Origin: Leptolyngbyaceae cyanobacterium C42_A2020_001
GTDB taxonomy: Bacteria; Cyanobacteriota; Cyanobacteriia; Leptolyngbyales; Leptolyngbyaceae
DNA length: 61,186 bases
Direction: 5' to 3'
Assembly: GCA_015272515.1 (NCBI GenBank)
Contig: JACYLN010000031.1
Location: 1-61,186 of the forward strand
The position numbers and the translations under genes are program-made. Of the stretch, positions 8,327 through 16,912 are shown piece by piece. Each line of letters starts with the position of its first letter. Positions within the stretch are counted from its first letter, which is position 1. Under the pieces are notes generated by a model. It searched no databases, was not told the origin of the DNA, and worked only from the letters and a program-made list of their open reading frames with translations.

Positions 8327-9882
8327 CCATCCCAAGAGGGGTGCTCGTCTGTTCTTACAAGGTCTTCGACGATACGCTGTTTCAGTCTCTCAAATTCACT
8401 CTGAAGCATTGTTTTTGATAGAGAGGGTTGCCCAACGGAGGGGGTTGTTTGCGCTTGAATTGCCCATTGCTTTAGCCCTAAACATTGGGGATGGTGGATT
8501 TGCACTTTAATGACATGGGCGCATTCACGGGGATTTTCTAGAGCAAACAGAATAATATAAAACTCTTGGCGATCCGCTAATAGGTGAATCAGAGATTGCC
8601 CTTGAGGGGTTTTTAAGTCTAGGTAACACCGTAGCCAGCGAGGACCGGTTTCTTTACTATGAAAGCGGTTATAGAGTGCCGTAATCCACAGCACCATTGG
8701 ATGGGGAGACAGGGTGCAAAGGAAGTTTTTATAAATCTTGTTGTAAAGACGATTGAGTTGGAGGCTGCGGATCTCCTGCATGGGAAGCATTACCCAGATG
8801 GTGGCAACCGATTCTTTTGTGGCTGCAAAAACGTGGGGAAAAACGATTTGGGCAATCGGCATATTGGTGGGCCAGGTTGCCGATTGATAGATTTGCTCTA
8901 AGAGGGGAACGGGTAGTTGCTGAATTTGGCGTTCTTCAGGCAGGCTTCTGCGGGCAAGCACTTCGCCGATCCGGTTGCCAATTTGCCGACTGGCGCTGTA
9001 GCGTTCTTCTAGCGGAACTAAGGCTTTGAGCACTTCTGCGATCGATTGGGGGCGATCGCTGGCTTTCTTCTCCAAACATGCCATGACCAGTGTTTCTAAC
9101 GCTCTGGGTAACCTGAGTGCTGGGTTTACTGCATCAAAGGTGCGAGGAGTTTGAAAGTGGTGTGCCCGATACCAACCGCCAAAAGAGTGGGTTTCTGCCT
9201 GGAGCGGCATTCTACCTGTCAGCATCTCAAACATCATGACACCGAAGCTGTAAATGTCCGAGCGCGGATCGAGGTCTTGCCCTTCCATTTGTTCTGGAGA
9301 GGAGTAGGGCAACGTTCCCATAAAGGAACTGGTTTGTCCGCTGTCTTCTTGTAGCAGTTTGGCAATGCCGAAGTCGAGAATTTTAACCAGTTCGCCGAAC
9401 CCTGTATCGTGGCTGACGAGAATGTTGCTTGGCTTAATGTCTCGATGGATGATGGGACACAGTTGATTTTCGATTTGAATACCTTGATGGGCACATTGCA
9501 AGCCGAGGCAAATCTGCCGAGCAAGACTCAGGAAGCGTGGCAGGGGCAGTGTTTGCGAGGTGATGACTTCGCCCAGGCTTTCGCCCTGAAGATATTCCAT
9601 GACGTAAAAGGGAACATCGTCTCCGTCTACACCATAGTCAGTAACGCGCACGATGTGCAGGCTTCTTTGCCCTAACTGGGCGCAGGTGCGAGCTTCGGTT
9701 TTGAAGCGATCGCGCATTCTGGGGGTTAACAGGTTGTGGATGAGAAACTTGACTGCAATAACGCCGCCAAGCAACACATCCTCTGCGCGATAGACTCGCC
9801 CCATTGCTCCCCTACCTACCAGTTCAACAAGATGGTAGCGATTAGCAATTAAGCGTCCAATATTTGGGTCGTCTGTCGTCAT
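8323..9882 (-). CDS. Eukaryotic-type serine/threonine protein kinase
   Basis: A 519-residue soluble kinase. The N-terminal 270 residues form a Hanks-type kinase domain: glycine loop GRGAMG at 23-28, ATP-binding Lys45 in VIAVKF, catalytic loop HRDIKPSN at 146-153, DFG at 170-172 and the SPEQ form of the APE motif near 195. All catalytic residues are present. The remaining 240 or so residues match no domain I recognise and could sense a ligand or bind a partner. No transmembrane helix is seen. The ATG at 9882 was preferred over an upstream GTG at 9903. It follows the REC-histidine kinase gene on the same strand after 141 bases, suggesting crosstalk between the two kinds of phosphosignalling. 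Confidence 0.9.
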   Translation of the reverse strand: MTTDDPNIGRLIANRYHLVELVGRGAMGRVYRAEDVLLGGVIAVKFLIHNLLTPRMRDRFKTEARTCAQLGQRSLHIVRVTDYGVDGDDVPFYVMEYLQGESLGEVITSQTLPLPRFLSLARQICLGLQCAHQGIQIENQLCPIIHRDIKPSNILVSHDTGFGELVKILDFGIAKLLQEDSGQTSSFMGTLPYSSPEQMEGQDLDPRSDIYSFGVMMFEMLTGRMPLQAETHSFGGWYRAHHFQTPRTFDAVNPALRLPRALETLVMACLEKKASDRPQSIAEVLKALVPLEERYSASRQIGNRIGEVLARRSLPEERQIQQLPVPLLEQIYQSATWPTNMPIAQIVFPHVFAATKESVATIWVMLPMQEIRSLQLNRLYNKIYKNFLCTLSPHPMVLWITALYNRFHSKETGPRWLRCYLDLKTPQGQSLIHLLADRQEFYIILFALENPRECAHVIKVQIHHPQCLGLKQWAIQAQTTPSVGQPSLSKTMLQSEFERLKQRIVEDLVRTDEHPSWDG

Positions 9883-10023
9883 ACGAGAAGTTAACAAAGC
9901 CACCCTCGATACTACGGCGTTTTTTCTAGTAATCCCGCATCGCTATTCTAGCTATCTCTCTTTATTTAAATCCTTGAGGCTGAATAATTTCCGGAAAGAT
10001 CATAAATGTTGTGTTTTCGAGGG

Positions 10024-11172
10024 TTAGCAATTTGCGCGTTCTGGTTGTGCTGGAACCTGTTCTCGAACGGCGCTGAGGATAACAGTAAAGATACTGCCTT
10101 GCCCAACTTCACTTTCTACATGGATGGTACCACCATGACTGGCAACGCATTGCTGCACGATCGCCAATCCCAAGCCAGTTCCTGGAATTTGTTTGACGTT
10201 ACTGCCGCGATGGAAAGATTGAAACAAGCGGCTTTGGTCTACTTGGGAAATCCCAATGCCGCGATCTTGAATACGGAAGGTGAGCGTTTCGCGATCGCCA
10301 ATCAAATCGAACTGGATAGGGCTACCTGGAGGAGAGTATTTAATAGCGTTTGAAAGCAGATTTGTGAGAATGTGATGCAGCAGTTTAGCATCCAGGTGGT
10401 AAAAGGGTTCGGTAAGGGCGTTAATGCCGCTAACGTTGAACTGGATGAGAGGTGAAATCTCCTGGTATTGAATTTCTACAGCCTCAATTACCTCATGACA
10501 AAACCAGAGCAAGTTTAACGGTTCTGGATGACAATTCAATTTGCCTGATTCAGCTTCGCCAATCAGCATCACTTCTTGTAAGAGCTGAATCATGTGTTTA
10601 ATAGCGCTTCTGCCTCGCTGCAAACAGGCTTGCTTTTTTTCGGGAGCTACCATGATGCGATCGTAGGATTCCAGCAGATCAAAGGAGAATTGAATGGTGC
10701 TTAAAGGGTTGCGAAATTCATGGGAAACCATTGAAACAAATTGCATCTTGAAATCATGCAGTTCCTTCTCTTTTGCCAGGGCTTTTTTCATGACTAGTTC
10801 TGCCTGATGACGAGCTAGCGCAATTTCGATCGCCGTACTGAGATCTTGACTATCTATTGGTTTTACCAGGTAGCCAAACGGTTGGGTTGCTTTTGCTTGC
10901 TGAAGCGTTCTTTCATCGGCATGGGCGGTTAGAAAAATCACAGGAATGTTGTACTGGGGTTGCATTTGAGCTGCGATCGCAATGCCATCTAAAGACCCTG
11001 GAAGAACAATGTCTAGCAAAACCAGATCGGGGTGGTAGTGGGCAAGTGCGGCAAAAGCGGCGTTGGCATCACGAACGGTGGCTACTACTTCATAGCCTAA
11101 TTTCAGTAAACGGCGTTTAATATCCAGCGCAATCAGTTGTTCATCTTCTACCACTAAAATTTTTGAGGGCAT
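10024..11172 (-). CDS. Response regulator-histidine kinase hybrid (REC-HisKA-HATPase)
   Basis: A 382-residue cytoplasmic hybrid with an N-terminal receiver (residues 1-120, phospho-acceptor Asp54, Lys104) joined to a kinase. The HisKA box SHEFRNPL has His151. The ATPase domain has NLLSNAIKYSPPG, QDRGIGI and GTGLGLAIV. The receiver-first order means its kinase activity is probably set by phosphotransfer from another kinase. The neighbouring PAS/GAF kinase, which ends 37 bases upstream on the same strand, is the obvious donor. Its own output regulator is not in sight. Confidence 0.92.
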   Translation of the reverse strand: MPSKILVVEDEQLIALDIKRRLLKLGYEVVATVRDANAAFAALAHYHPDLVLLDIVLPGSLDGIAIAAQMQPQYNIPVIFLTAHADERTLQQAKATQPFGYLVKPIDSQDLSTAIEIALARHQAELVMKKALAKEKELHDFKMQFVSMVSHEFRNPLSTIQFSFDLLESYDRIMVAPEKKQACLQRGRSAIKHMIQLLQEVMLIGEAESGKLNCHPEPLNLLWFCHEVIEAVEIQYQEISPLIQFNVSGINALTEPFYHLDAKLLHHILTNLLSNAIKYSPPGSPIQFDLIGDRETLTFRIQDRGIGISQVDQSRLFQSFHRGSNVKQIPGTGLGLAIVQQCVASHGGTIHVESEVGQGSIFTVILSAVREQVPAQPERANC

Positions 11173-11209
11173 TGATGTTTTCCCATTTTTTATTTGTGTT
11201 AGATAAAAG

Positions 11210-11411
11210 TTAAGCAGCAGAACTTACGGGTGACGAAGGACTGTTAGGAAAAGTGATTTGAAAACAGGTGCCTGTATGTTGGGTCAGCTCTAATGTTCCC
11301 TGCAATTGTTCAACTAACTCACAGACGATTTGCAGCCCTAATGATTCGGTGCTGTGGATGTTTAGACCATCGGGAATGCCTACCCCATCATCGCAGACAC
11401 ATAATAAAAAC
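11210..11411 (-). pseudogene. Out-of-frame remainder of the PAS/GAF kinase ATPase domain
   Basis: Directly after the premature stop of the large kinase, the neighbouring reading frame encodes about 65 residues that complete its ATPase domain. CDDGVGIPDG is the G1 box, ESLGLQIVCELVEQL is the G2 region and GTCFQITFPN is the last strand, ending at a stop at 11210-11212. Adding a single T to the T5 run (A5 at 11406-11410 on the plus strand) joins both parts into one uninterrupted protein. This is either a natural disabling mutation, a phase-variable homopolymer or an assembly error. Confidence 0.8.
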
Positions 11412-14400
11412 GATTCGTTTCTTCATTGAATGTAAATAAAATCCGAATTTTTCCGGCGCGATCGCCCGGAAAGGCATGTTTGATCGCATTGGAGATCAGT
11501 TCGTTGATGATCAAGCCGCAGGGAATGACCACATCTAACCCCAACTCAACGCGGCTAACTGTGTGGTTTAGAGTAATTGGTTTCCCAATCGGGATGTAGG
11601 ACTGGAACAGGTCTGTCGTTAAACTCTGAATATACTGAGCGAAATCAACACGGGCGAGGTTATGGGAGCGATAAAGATGTTCATGGATCAGCGCCATGAC
11701 TTTGATGCGTTGCTGGCTTTCGCGGAAGGGTTGTAACAGTTGTGGGTCTTGCAGCGTACCTGCCTGGAGGTTGAGCAAGCTGGAGGCAATTTGGAGATTG
11801 TTTTTGACTCGGTGATGAACTTCTTTGAGTAATACCTCTTTTTCCCGGAGGGAGGCTCTTACCTGGTCTTCTGCTTGCTGGCGTTCCAGTTCGATGCGTT
11901 TGCGATCGCTCACATCCATACTGATGCCAAATAATTTAGTTGGTTGTCCCTGTTCATCGAGCATATACGCTCCCCGACTGTAGCACCAGCGAAAGTCACC
12001 GTCAGGCAACACAACTCGGTATTCAATCTCATAAATTTGTTTAGCCGTTATTGCCAACTGTTCTACCTGTTGCACGTAATGGCGATCATCAGGATGCAAG
12101 CGACTAAAAAATAACTCGTTAGTGGGAACTGGGCTAATCAGGTTTTCGGCTTGGTCTAGCACATGCCCCTGAGCGTTGGTGCGATATCCCAACAGAGCAT
12201 AGTTTTCTAGTGACCAGTGTTCTTCATTGGTGGCTGAATCCCACTCCCGGGTCGCCATCTTGGCAGCAGACAGCGCCAGTCGTAGTTGGTTGGTGCGTTG
12301 CTCAACCCGTTGTTCCAGCTTTTGATTGAGTTGTTGAATTTGCTGAAACAGCGTGGCTTGCTGGATCGCGATCGCCAGTTGATCGGCTACTGCTTGAGCC
12401 AGTTCTACCTGTTCGTTTGTCCAAGTGCGTGAACGTCGATAACTGATCAGGGAAATGCAACCCCAGCTTGCTCCGTTTACCACAATTGGCACCAACAACC
12501 AGGCTCCTGGGTTGAGTAGGGCAAATTCCTGATTGATGGTATCGGTAATCTTATTGGTGTCATTCACCCGAACAATTTCTAATCGCTTGAGTTGAGCGGC
12601 AAACGGATTGTCAATATCTGGAACTTCTGTGCCTACCAGCTCTGGGGTTGTGGGGGTGTGACGATGCTGCGCGATAATTAACCAGCAATTCCGAACTGGC
12701 AAATATTGAGCAATGAGTGTCTGATCGACGTGCAGCAGTTGGGTGATTTCAACCGTGGCGATGGTGAACATCAGATCTAACTCCAGGGACGATCGCACAG
12801 CTTGAACGACTCGATTCAACGCTTGCTCCCGTTCTGCTCGTTGGCGCAATTCTTCAACCAGTTGACTTTGGCACAGGGCAACATCTACCTGGTTTGCGAG
12901 CTGTTGCAGCAGGTCAACTTCGTAATCACTCCAGTTGTGCGGACCAGTGCACTGGTGAACAATCAACAAGCCCCAGAGAGTATGGTCTTGCGTCAGTGGT
13001 ACAACAAGATTTGCCCGAACTGAAAACTGTTGAAGAAATTCTTTATGACAGGTTTGAATGTCGGCTGTCAGCAGATCGGGAATGGTGCTGATCCGTCCTT
13101 GTTGGTAGCGATCGACATACAGTGCTCCGAGGCAAGGATCAACGATGCGTTGATGTAGAATCGCATATTCTGGTGAACTGACTGCTTCCGTGGTTACAAT
13201 GCCCGCCCAATCCGGCTCAATAAAGTGATAAACCAGCACTCGATCTGCCTGGAGTAATTTCTGGACTTCGTTTACCGTTGTTTGTAGAACGTCTTCCAGG
13301 TTGAGCGACTCGCGAATTTTGAGGGTGATTTCGGAGAGTAACTGAGATTTTTGCCGCTGGAGTTCCCGTTCGCGCTCCATTTCTACCCGTTCGGTTACAT
13401 TCAGGCAGCTACCAACGATGCGATAAATGCGTCCCTGGCGATCGCGCACAGGCGTAAGTGTTGTGATCCACCAGAGATCCTGGTTCTGAAAAGTAATTTG
13501 TTCGTCGTAGGTAATGCTGTCGCCTGCATCCACACAATCCTGGTAGTGTTGACGAACAGCCGCGGCAGCAGTTGGGGGCAAGATTTCTTCTGGTGTTTTG
13601 CCCTGTAATTGGTGCGTGGTAATTCCTGTGAATTTTTCGTGGGTGGGGTTTAGCCCAGCAAAGCGAAAGTTGCCATCGGGCAACACATCCACAATAAACA
13701 AAGATACCTGAGTGTTGTTGTAGAGACTCCACATGAAGTTATTACTTTCTGCCAGGGCAACTTCAGCCTGTTTAAGCTCAGTCAGATCATGATTAACGAC
13801 AATCGCGCCGCTGATGGTGCCATCGGGTTCGATGTAGGGGGCATAGCTCACGGCAATATAATGGGGCTTGTTATCTGCATTGGTAAACCAGGCTTCGTAT
13901 CGCACGGTTTCTCCAGCAAAGCAGCGATCGAGATAGGGCTTGACGGTAGACTCAAAAATTTCTTCACCCAAAAACTCGCTCACTGGACGACCCACAATTT
14001 CATCCCATTGCTTTTGCCCCCAGGTGAGATAACTCTGGCTCACCAGGCGGTAGGTGTAGTCTCGATCAACTAGCGATAGCCATTGAGGGCTGGCAGAAAC
14101 TAACTGCTCATACTGGCGCAACGTTGCTTCTGTGGCTTTGCGATCGCTAATGTCAATCAAAATGCCTTGCAGCTTCTGAACTTGCCCGTTTTCAACTACT
14201 ACATTAGTTTTGTCGTAGATCCACACAATCCGCCCATCGGCGGCAATCATGCGATATTCCGCGACGTGATATTGATGCTGTTCAATCTGCTGGGTACAGA
14301 AGGCAACCATGCGATCGCGATCGTCGGGATGCAAATGATCTGCCCAAAAATTAGGCTCAAACCATTGCACCAATGGATAGCCAAGAATACGCTCAGCCTG

Positions 14401-15024
14401 CTGACTGACGAAGGTGAAACCAAACTGCAAATCGGCTTCCCAAACGATCGCATCCACGGAGTTGACCAAGTTCTCGTATTGCTGCTGAGACTGGTGCAGA
14501 GCGGCTTCGGTAGCTTTGCGATCGCTAATATCGATCGCGGTACCAATAATTTGTTTTGGAGTGCCGTCTGTGGTGCGATTAAAGATGTTGTCTCGACTTT
14601 GTAACCAACGCCATTCCCCATCCGCGTGACGCATTCGGTACTCAATTTCAAAAACATCGTCGTCCTCTCCCTCAAGGCATTGCTCAATCTTTTCCAAGAT
14701 TCTGGGAAGGTCATCTGGATGAACCAGGTTGCCGAAGAGATGATTGCCCATTGCCTGAATTTCGGCAGGAGAATACCCCAACACTTCGGCAATTTGATGA
14801 TTCACATAAACATTATGGTGCTCCACCAGATCGTAAATGTAGAGGATGGCGGAGGTGGATTCGATAATCGATTGCGTGAACTGTTGATGCTCGGCTTCTA
14901 GTTGCTGAATGCGGGTGTGACATTGCTGCAACTGCTGCTCTAGTTCAGCATTACGGGCTTGTAGGCTCGCAATTTGACTTTCGGGCGATGGGGCAAAAGA
15001 CGCATGAATGGATGGATCAGACAT
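11380..15024 (-). CDS. Multi-PAS/GAF sensor histidine kinase, frameshifted in the ATPase domain
   Basis: A 1214-residue cytoplasmic sensor kinase. In order it has an N-terminal coiled coil (about 15-50), four PAS domains (about 50-560, each ending in an ISDRK/LTELK linker), two GAF domains (about 575-900), a coiled coil, a fifth PAS (about 930-1055) and a HisKA_2-type box HHRVKNNLQIASSLLNLQ near 1085. The ATPase N-box INELISNAIKHAF is present, but the frame then ends at MMG before the G boxes, which lie in another frame downstream. GAF1 has DPCL and, 28 residues later, a Cys-His pair (Cys659), a layout close to bilin-binding GAF domains. The ATG at 15024 was chosen over a start ten codons earlier. 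As read, the protein should not phosphorylate itself. Confidence 0.88.
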   Translation of the reverse strand: MSDPSIHASFAPSPESQIASLQARNAELEQQLQQCHTRIQQLEAEHQQFTQSIIESTSAILYIYDLVEHHNVYVNHQIAEVLGYSPAEIQAMGNHLFGNLVHPDDLPRILEKIEQCLEGEDDDVFEIEYRMRHADGEWRWLQSRDNIFNRTTDGTPKQIIGTAIDISDRKATEAALHQSQQQYENLVNSVDAIVWEADLQFGFTFVSQQAERILGYPLVQWFEPNFWADHLHPDDRDRMVAFCTQQIEQHQYHVAEYRMIAADGRIVWIYDKTNVVVENGQVQKLQGILIDISDRKATEATLRQYEQLVSASPQWLSLVDRDYTYRLVSQSYLTWGQKQWDEIVGRPVSEFLGEEIFESTVKPYLDRCFAGETVRYEAWFTNADNKPHYIAVSYAPYIEPDGTISGAIVVNHDLTELKQAEVALAESNNFMWSLYNNTQVSLFIVDVLPDGNFRFAGLNPTHEKFTGITTHQLQGKTPEEILPPTAAAAVRQHYQDCVDAGDSITYDEQITFQNQDLWWITTLTPVRDRQGRIYRIVGSCLNVTERVEMERERELQRQKSQLLSEITLKIRESLNLEDVLQTTVNEVQKLLQADRVLVYHFIEPDWAGIVTTEAVSSPEYAILHQRIVDPCLGALYVDRYQQGRISTIPDLLTADIQTCHKEFLQQFSVRANLVVPLTQDHTLWGLLIVHQCTGPHNWSDYEVDLLQQLANQVDVALCQSQLVEELRQRAEREQALNRVVQAVRSSLELDLMFTIATVEITQLLHVDQTLIAQYLPVRNCWLIIAQHRHTPTTPELVGTEVPDIDNPFAAQLKRLEIVRVNDTNKITDTINQEFALLNPGAWLLVPIVVNGASWGCISLISYRRSRTWTNEQVELAQAVADQLAIAIQQATLFQQIQQLNQKLEQRVEQRTNQLRLALSAAKMATREWDSATNEEHWSLENYALLGYRTNAQGHVLDQAENLISPVPTNELFFSRLHPDDRHYVQQVEQLAITAKQIYEIEYRVVLPDGDFRWCYSRGAYMLDEQGQPTKLFGISMDVSDRKRIELERQQAEDQVRASLREKEVLLKEVHHRVKNNLQIASSLLNLQAGTLQDPQLLQPFRESQQRIKVMALIHEHLYRSHNLARVDFAQYIQSLTTDLFQSYIPIGKPITLNHTVSRVELGLDVVIPCGLIINELISNAIKHAFPGDRAGKIRILFTFNEETNRFYYVSAMMG

Positions 15025-15151
15025 AGGGCAAGTAATGAAGCATGACGGGCGCAATCGGCTTCTATAGGTTAGCGGGAGATTTTATCAAACTCCAACCATC
15101 ATTTGACTAACTTACATGATGTGTAACTATCTCGCCCTCACCTCTCCAACC

Positions 15152-15177
15152 CTCCTCTCCCAAATTTAGGAGAGGAG
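15152..15177. repeat. CT/GA-rich inverted repeat
   Basis: CTCCTCTCC (15152-15160) and GGAGAGGAG (15169-15177) are exact inverted repeats around an eight-base AT loop, preceded by C/T-rich sequence (CCCTCACCTCTCCAACC). This is the form of a dispersed cyanobacterial intergenic repeat. It lies just downstream of the 148-residue gene and may end its transcript. Confidence 0.6.
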
Positions 15178-15189
15178 AGAGTTTATTTT

Positions 15190-15636
15190 CTACTCCAACT
15201 GCCGCTCTAGAGTGGCTTCCATTGTGCTGGTGAGGTAGTGCCCTGCCATGATGCCGCTAGAAAGATAGTAGGTGTTTTCATCCACCCGGTAGAGCGTTTC
15301 AAAGCCGCTGCGGCGCTGGCGATCGCCCAATACCCAATACCGCTGAACGACGGATTCTTGAGCGACCCACCCTTCGCCTTCCACTCGCCCCAACAGACTG
15401 TGCTGAAGCACAAAGGTATACTGCCGCTCTCCCAAATCCAGCCGCCCTCGATATTGTAATGAAATTTCTTCGCGATCGCTGCCCGGAAAAACGAGCTTTG
15501 TCACCATTGTGAACCAGTCATCCCGGCTCCAGGCTACCAGCGTTTTACCGATGACGGATACTGGCATTCCATTCCGCTCTAACCAGTGCCCCTGCATTGT
15601 CCAGCGTCCTGGCTGTATCAAAAAGGTGTGAGCCAC
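15190..15636 (-). CDS. Conserved hypothetical protein, predicted beta-rich
   Basis: A 148-residue soluble protein with no signal peptide or membrane span. Alternating hydrophobic patterns (WTMQGHWLERN, ISLQYRGRLDLGERQYTFVLQH, GWVAQESVVQRYWVL, FETLYRVDENTYYLSSGIM) suggest a small lipocalin-like beta barrel, but no catalytic motif is visible. It lies between the PAS/GAF kinase and anmK on the same strand, about 100 bases after anmK. I do not recognise its family and assign no function. Confidence 0.6.
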   Translation of the reverse strand: MAHTFLIQPGRWTMQGHWLERNGMPVSVIGKTLVAWSRDDWFTMVTKLVFPGSDREEISLQYRGRLDLGERQYTFVLQHSLLGRVEGEGWVAQESVVQRYWVLGDRQRRSGFETLYRVDENTYYLSSGIMAGHYLTSTMEATLERQLE

Positions 15637-15735
15637 AGCGTTAATCCCTTGCTTCGACGATGGATCGCCATGCTGGTCAATCGGTAACCCATGCTATCAC
15701 GCATTTATGGCGCTGGGCAGAAGAGAGAGAAAAAC

Positions 15736-16875
15736 TCACGAATCATAGACTTCGCCCATGAGCACTTCTCGTTTTGCGCCTGTAACGCTGGGTAGGTTGC
15801 CAGGAATATTGTGAATTCGCCAGTAGGCAAGCACGGCAAAGGCGATCGCTTCCTTAAAATCAGCATTTAGCCCTACTTCATCGGTGGTGAGGACGGGAGT
15901 AGCAAGTAAGTGATGCTGAATTCGCTGTTTGAGGTAAGCATTTTTGCTACCGCCGCCGCCCAAAAGCACGTAATCTGGCAGTTGCGGTAAAAAGGTTTGA
16001 TAGCTGTGGGCAATGGAGACTGCCGTAAGTTCGGTGAGGGTTGCCAGAATATCAGCAGGTCGGGTAATGCCGTTTGCCTCACAATCGCGCAAGCATTGCT
16101 GCATATAGTCTGCGCCAAACAGTTCCCGACCTGTGGATTTGGGTGGAACTTGCTGAAAGTATGGTTGCTGAAGCCATTGCTGAGTAAGCGCTGTGGCAGG
16201 TGTTCCAGTTGCTGCCCAACTCCCACTTTCATCGTAGATTTTTCTACCGTCAGAAAGATAATTAACTGCTAGATCCATTAAGCTGTTGCCCGGTCCTGTA
16301 TCCCAACCTAAGACTTGCTGCTCCCAGCGATCGCCCATGCGTGCAGGTAAATAGGTAACATTGCCAATGCCGCCAATATTTTGCATACAAACTGTTTTTT
16401 GGGGATGTCCCAGTAGATATGCGTCAATTTTGGGTACGAGGGGCGCGCCATGCCCTCCTGCGGCTATATCTGCTGCTCGAAAGTTACTGACGGTGCGAAT
16501 TCCAGTGAGTTGGGTGATCAGATCACCCCGTCCCAGTTGCAGGCTGTACCCCAGCGAGGCAGTAGCCGGAGGGCGATGAAATACGGTCTGTCCATGAGAG
16601 CCGATAAGTTCAATGTCGAGAAACTTTTGCTGAAGTGCGATCGCGGCATTGGCAAATTGGCGAGCAATGGCATCATCTAACTCTGCCAGGGCTGCTATCG
16701 AGAGCGGTGCCCCCCCACATACGGCTAAAATTTGTTGGCGTAAATCGGTTGGGTAAGGCATGGTTTGCCCGCTTAAAAGCTCAACCTGTAAATCCGCAGT
16801 GGAACCAGAAATTTCAACTAGCGCCGCGTCAATGCCATCGATGGAGGTGCCGCTGATTAACCCAATTACCCGCAT
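15736..16875 (-). CDS. anmK: Anhydro-N-acetylmuramic acid kinase
   Basis: A 379-residue sugar kinase that opens and phosphorylates 1,6-anhydro-MurNAc to MurNAc-6-phosphate in peptidoglycan recycling. The family start [19 protein letters not shown] is intact, followed by [11 protein letters not shown], the central [14 protein letters not shown] and [14 protein letters not shown], and [12 protein letters not shown] near the C-terminus, all typical of AnmK. Length is normal. It starts 38 bases after the stop of the hybrid kinase gene. With the VanX-like dipeptidase at 566-1273 it gives the window two cell-wall recycling activities. Confidence 0.95.
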   Translation of the reverse strand: MRVIGLISGTSIDGIDAALVEISGSTADLQVELLSGQTMPYPTDLRQQILAVCGGAPLSIAALAELDDAIARQFANAAIALQQKFLDIELIGSHGQTVFHRPPATASLGYSLQLGRGDLITQLTGIRTVSNFRAADIAAGGHGAPLVPKIDAYLLGHPQKTVCMQNIGGIGNVTYLPARMGDRWEQQVLGWDTGPGNSLMDLAVNYLSDGRKIYDESGSWAATGTPATALTQQWLQQPYFQQVPPKSTGRELFGADYMQQCLRDCEANGITRPADILATLTELTAVSIAHSYQTFLPQLPDYVLLGGGGSKNAYLKQRIQHHLLATPVLTTDEVGLNADFKEAIAFAVLAYWRIHNIPGNLPSVTGAKREVLMGEVYDS

Positions 16876-16880
16876 TCACT

Positions 16881-16910
16881 GATACCCTACGCCCTACACC
16901 CAATACCCTA
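16881..16910. repeat. Dispersed CCCAATACCCTA-type repeat
   Basis: A short gap repeat reading ATACCCTACGCCC and then CCCAATACCCTA (16899-16910). The last 12 bases recur exactly at 27101-27112. Such tracts fill many cyanobacterial gaps. Here it separates the hybrid kinase from anmK. Confidence 0.55.
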
Positions 16911-16912
16911 TC

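Noticed and set aside
11400-11415. Programmed ribosomal frameshifting in the giant kinase
   Set aside because: There is no slippery heptamer with a following pseudoknot that I can see, and a simple homopolymer loss explains the data better.
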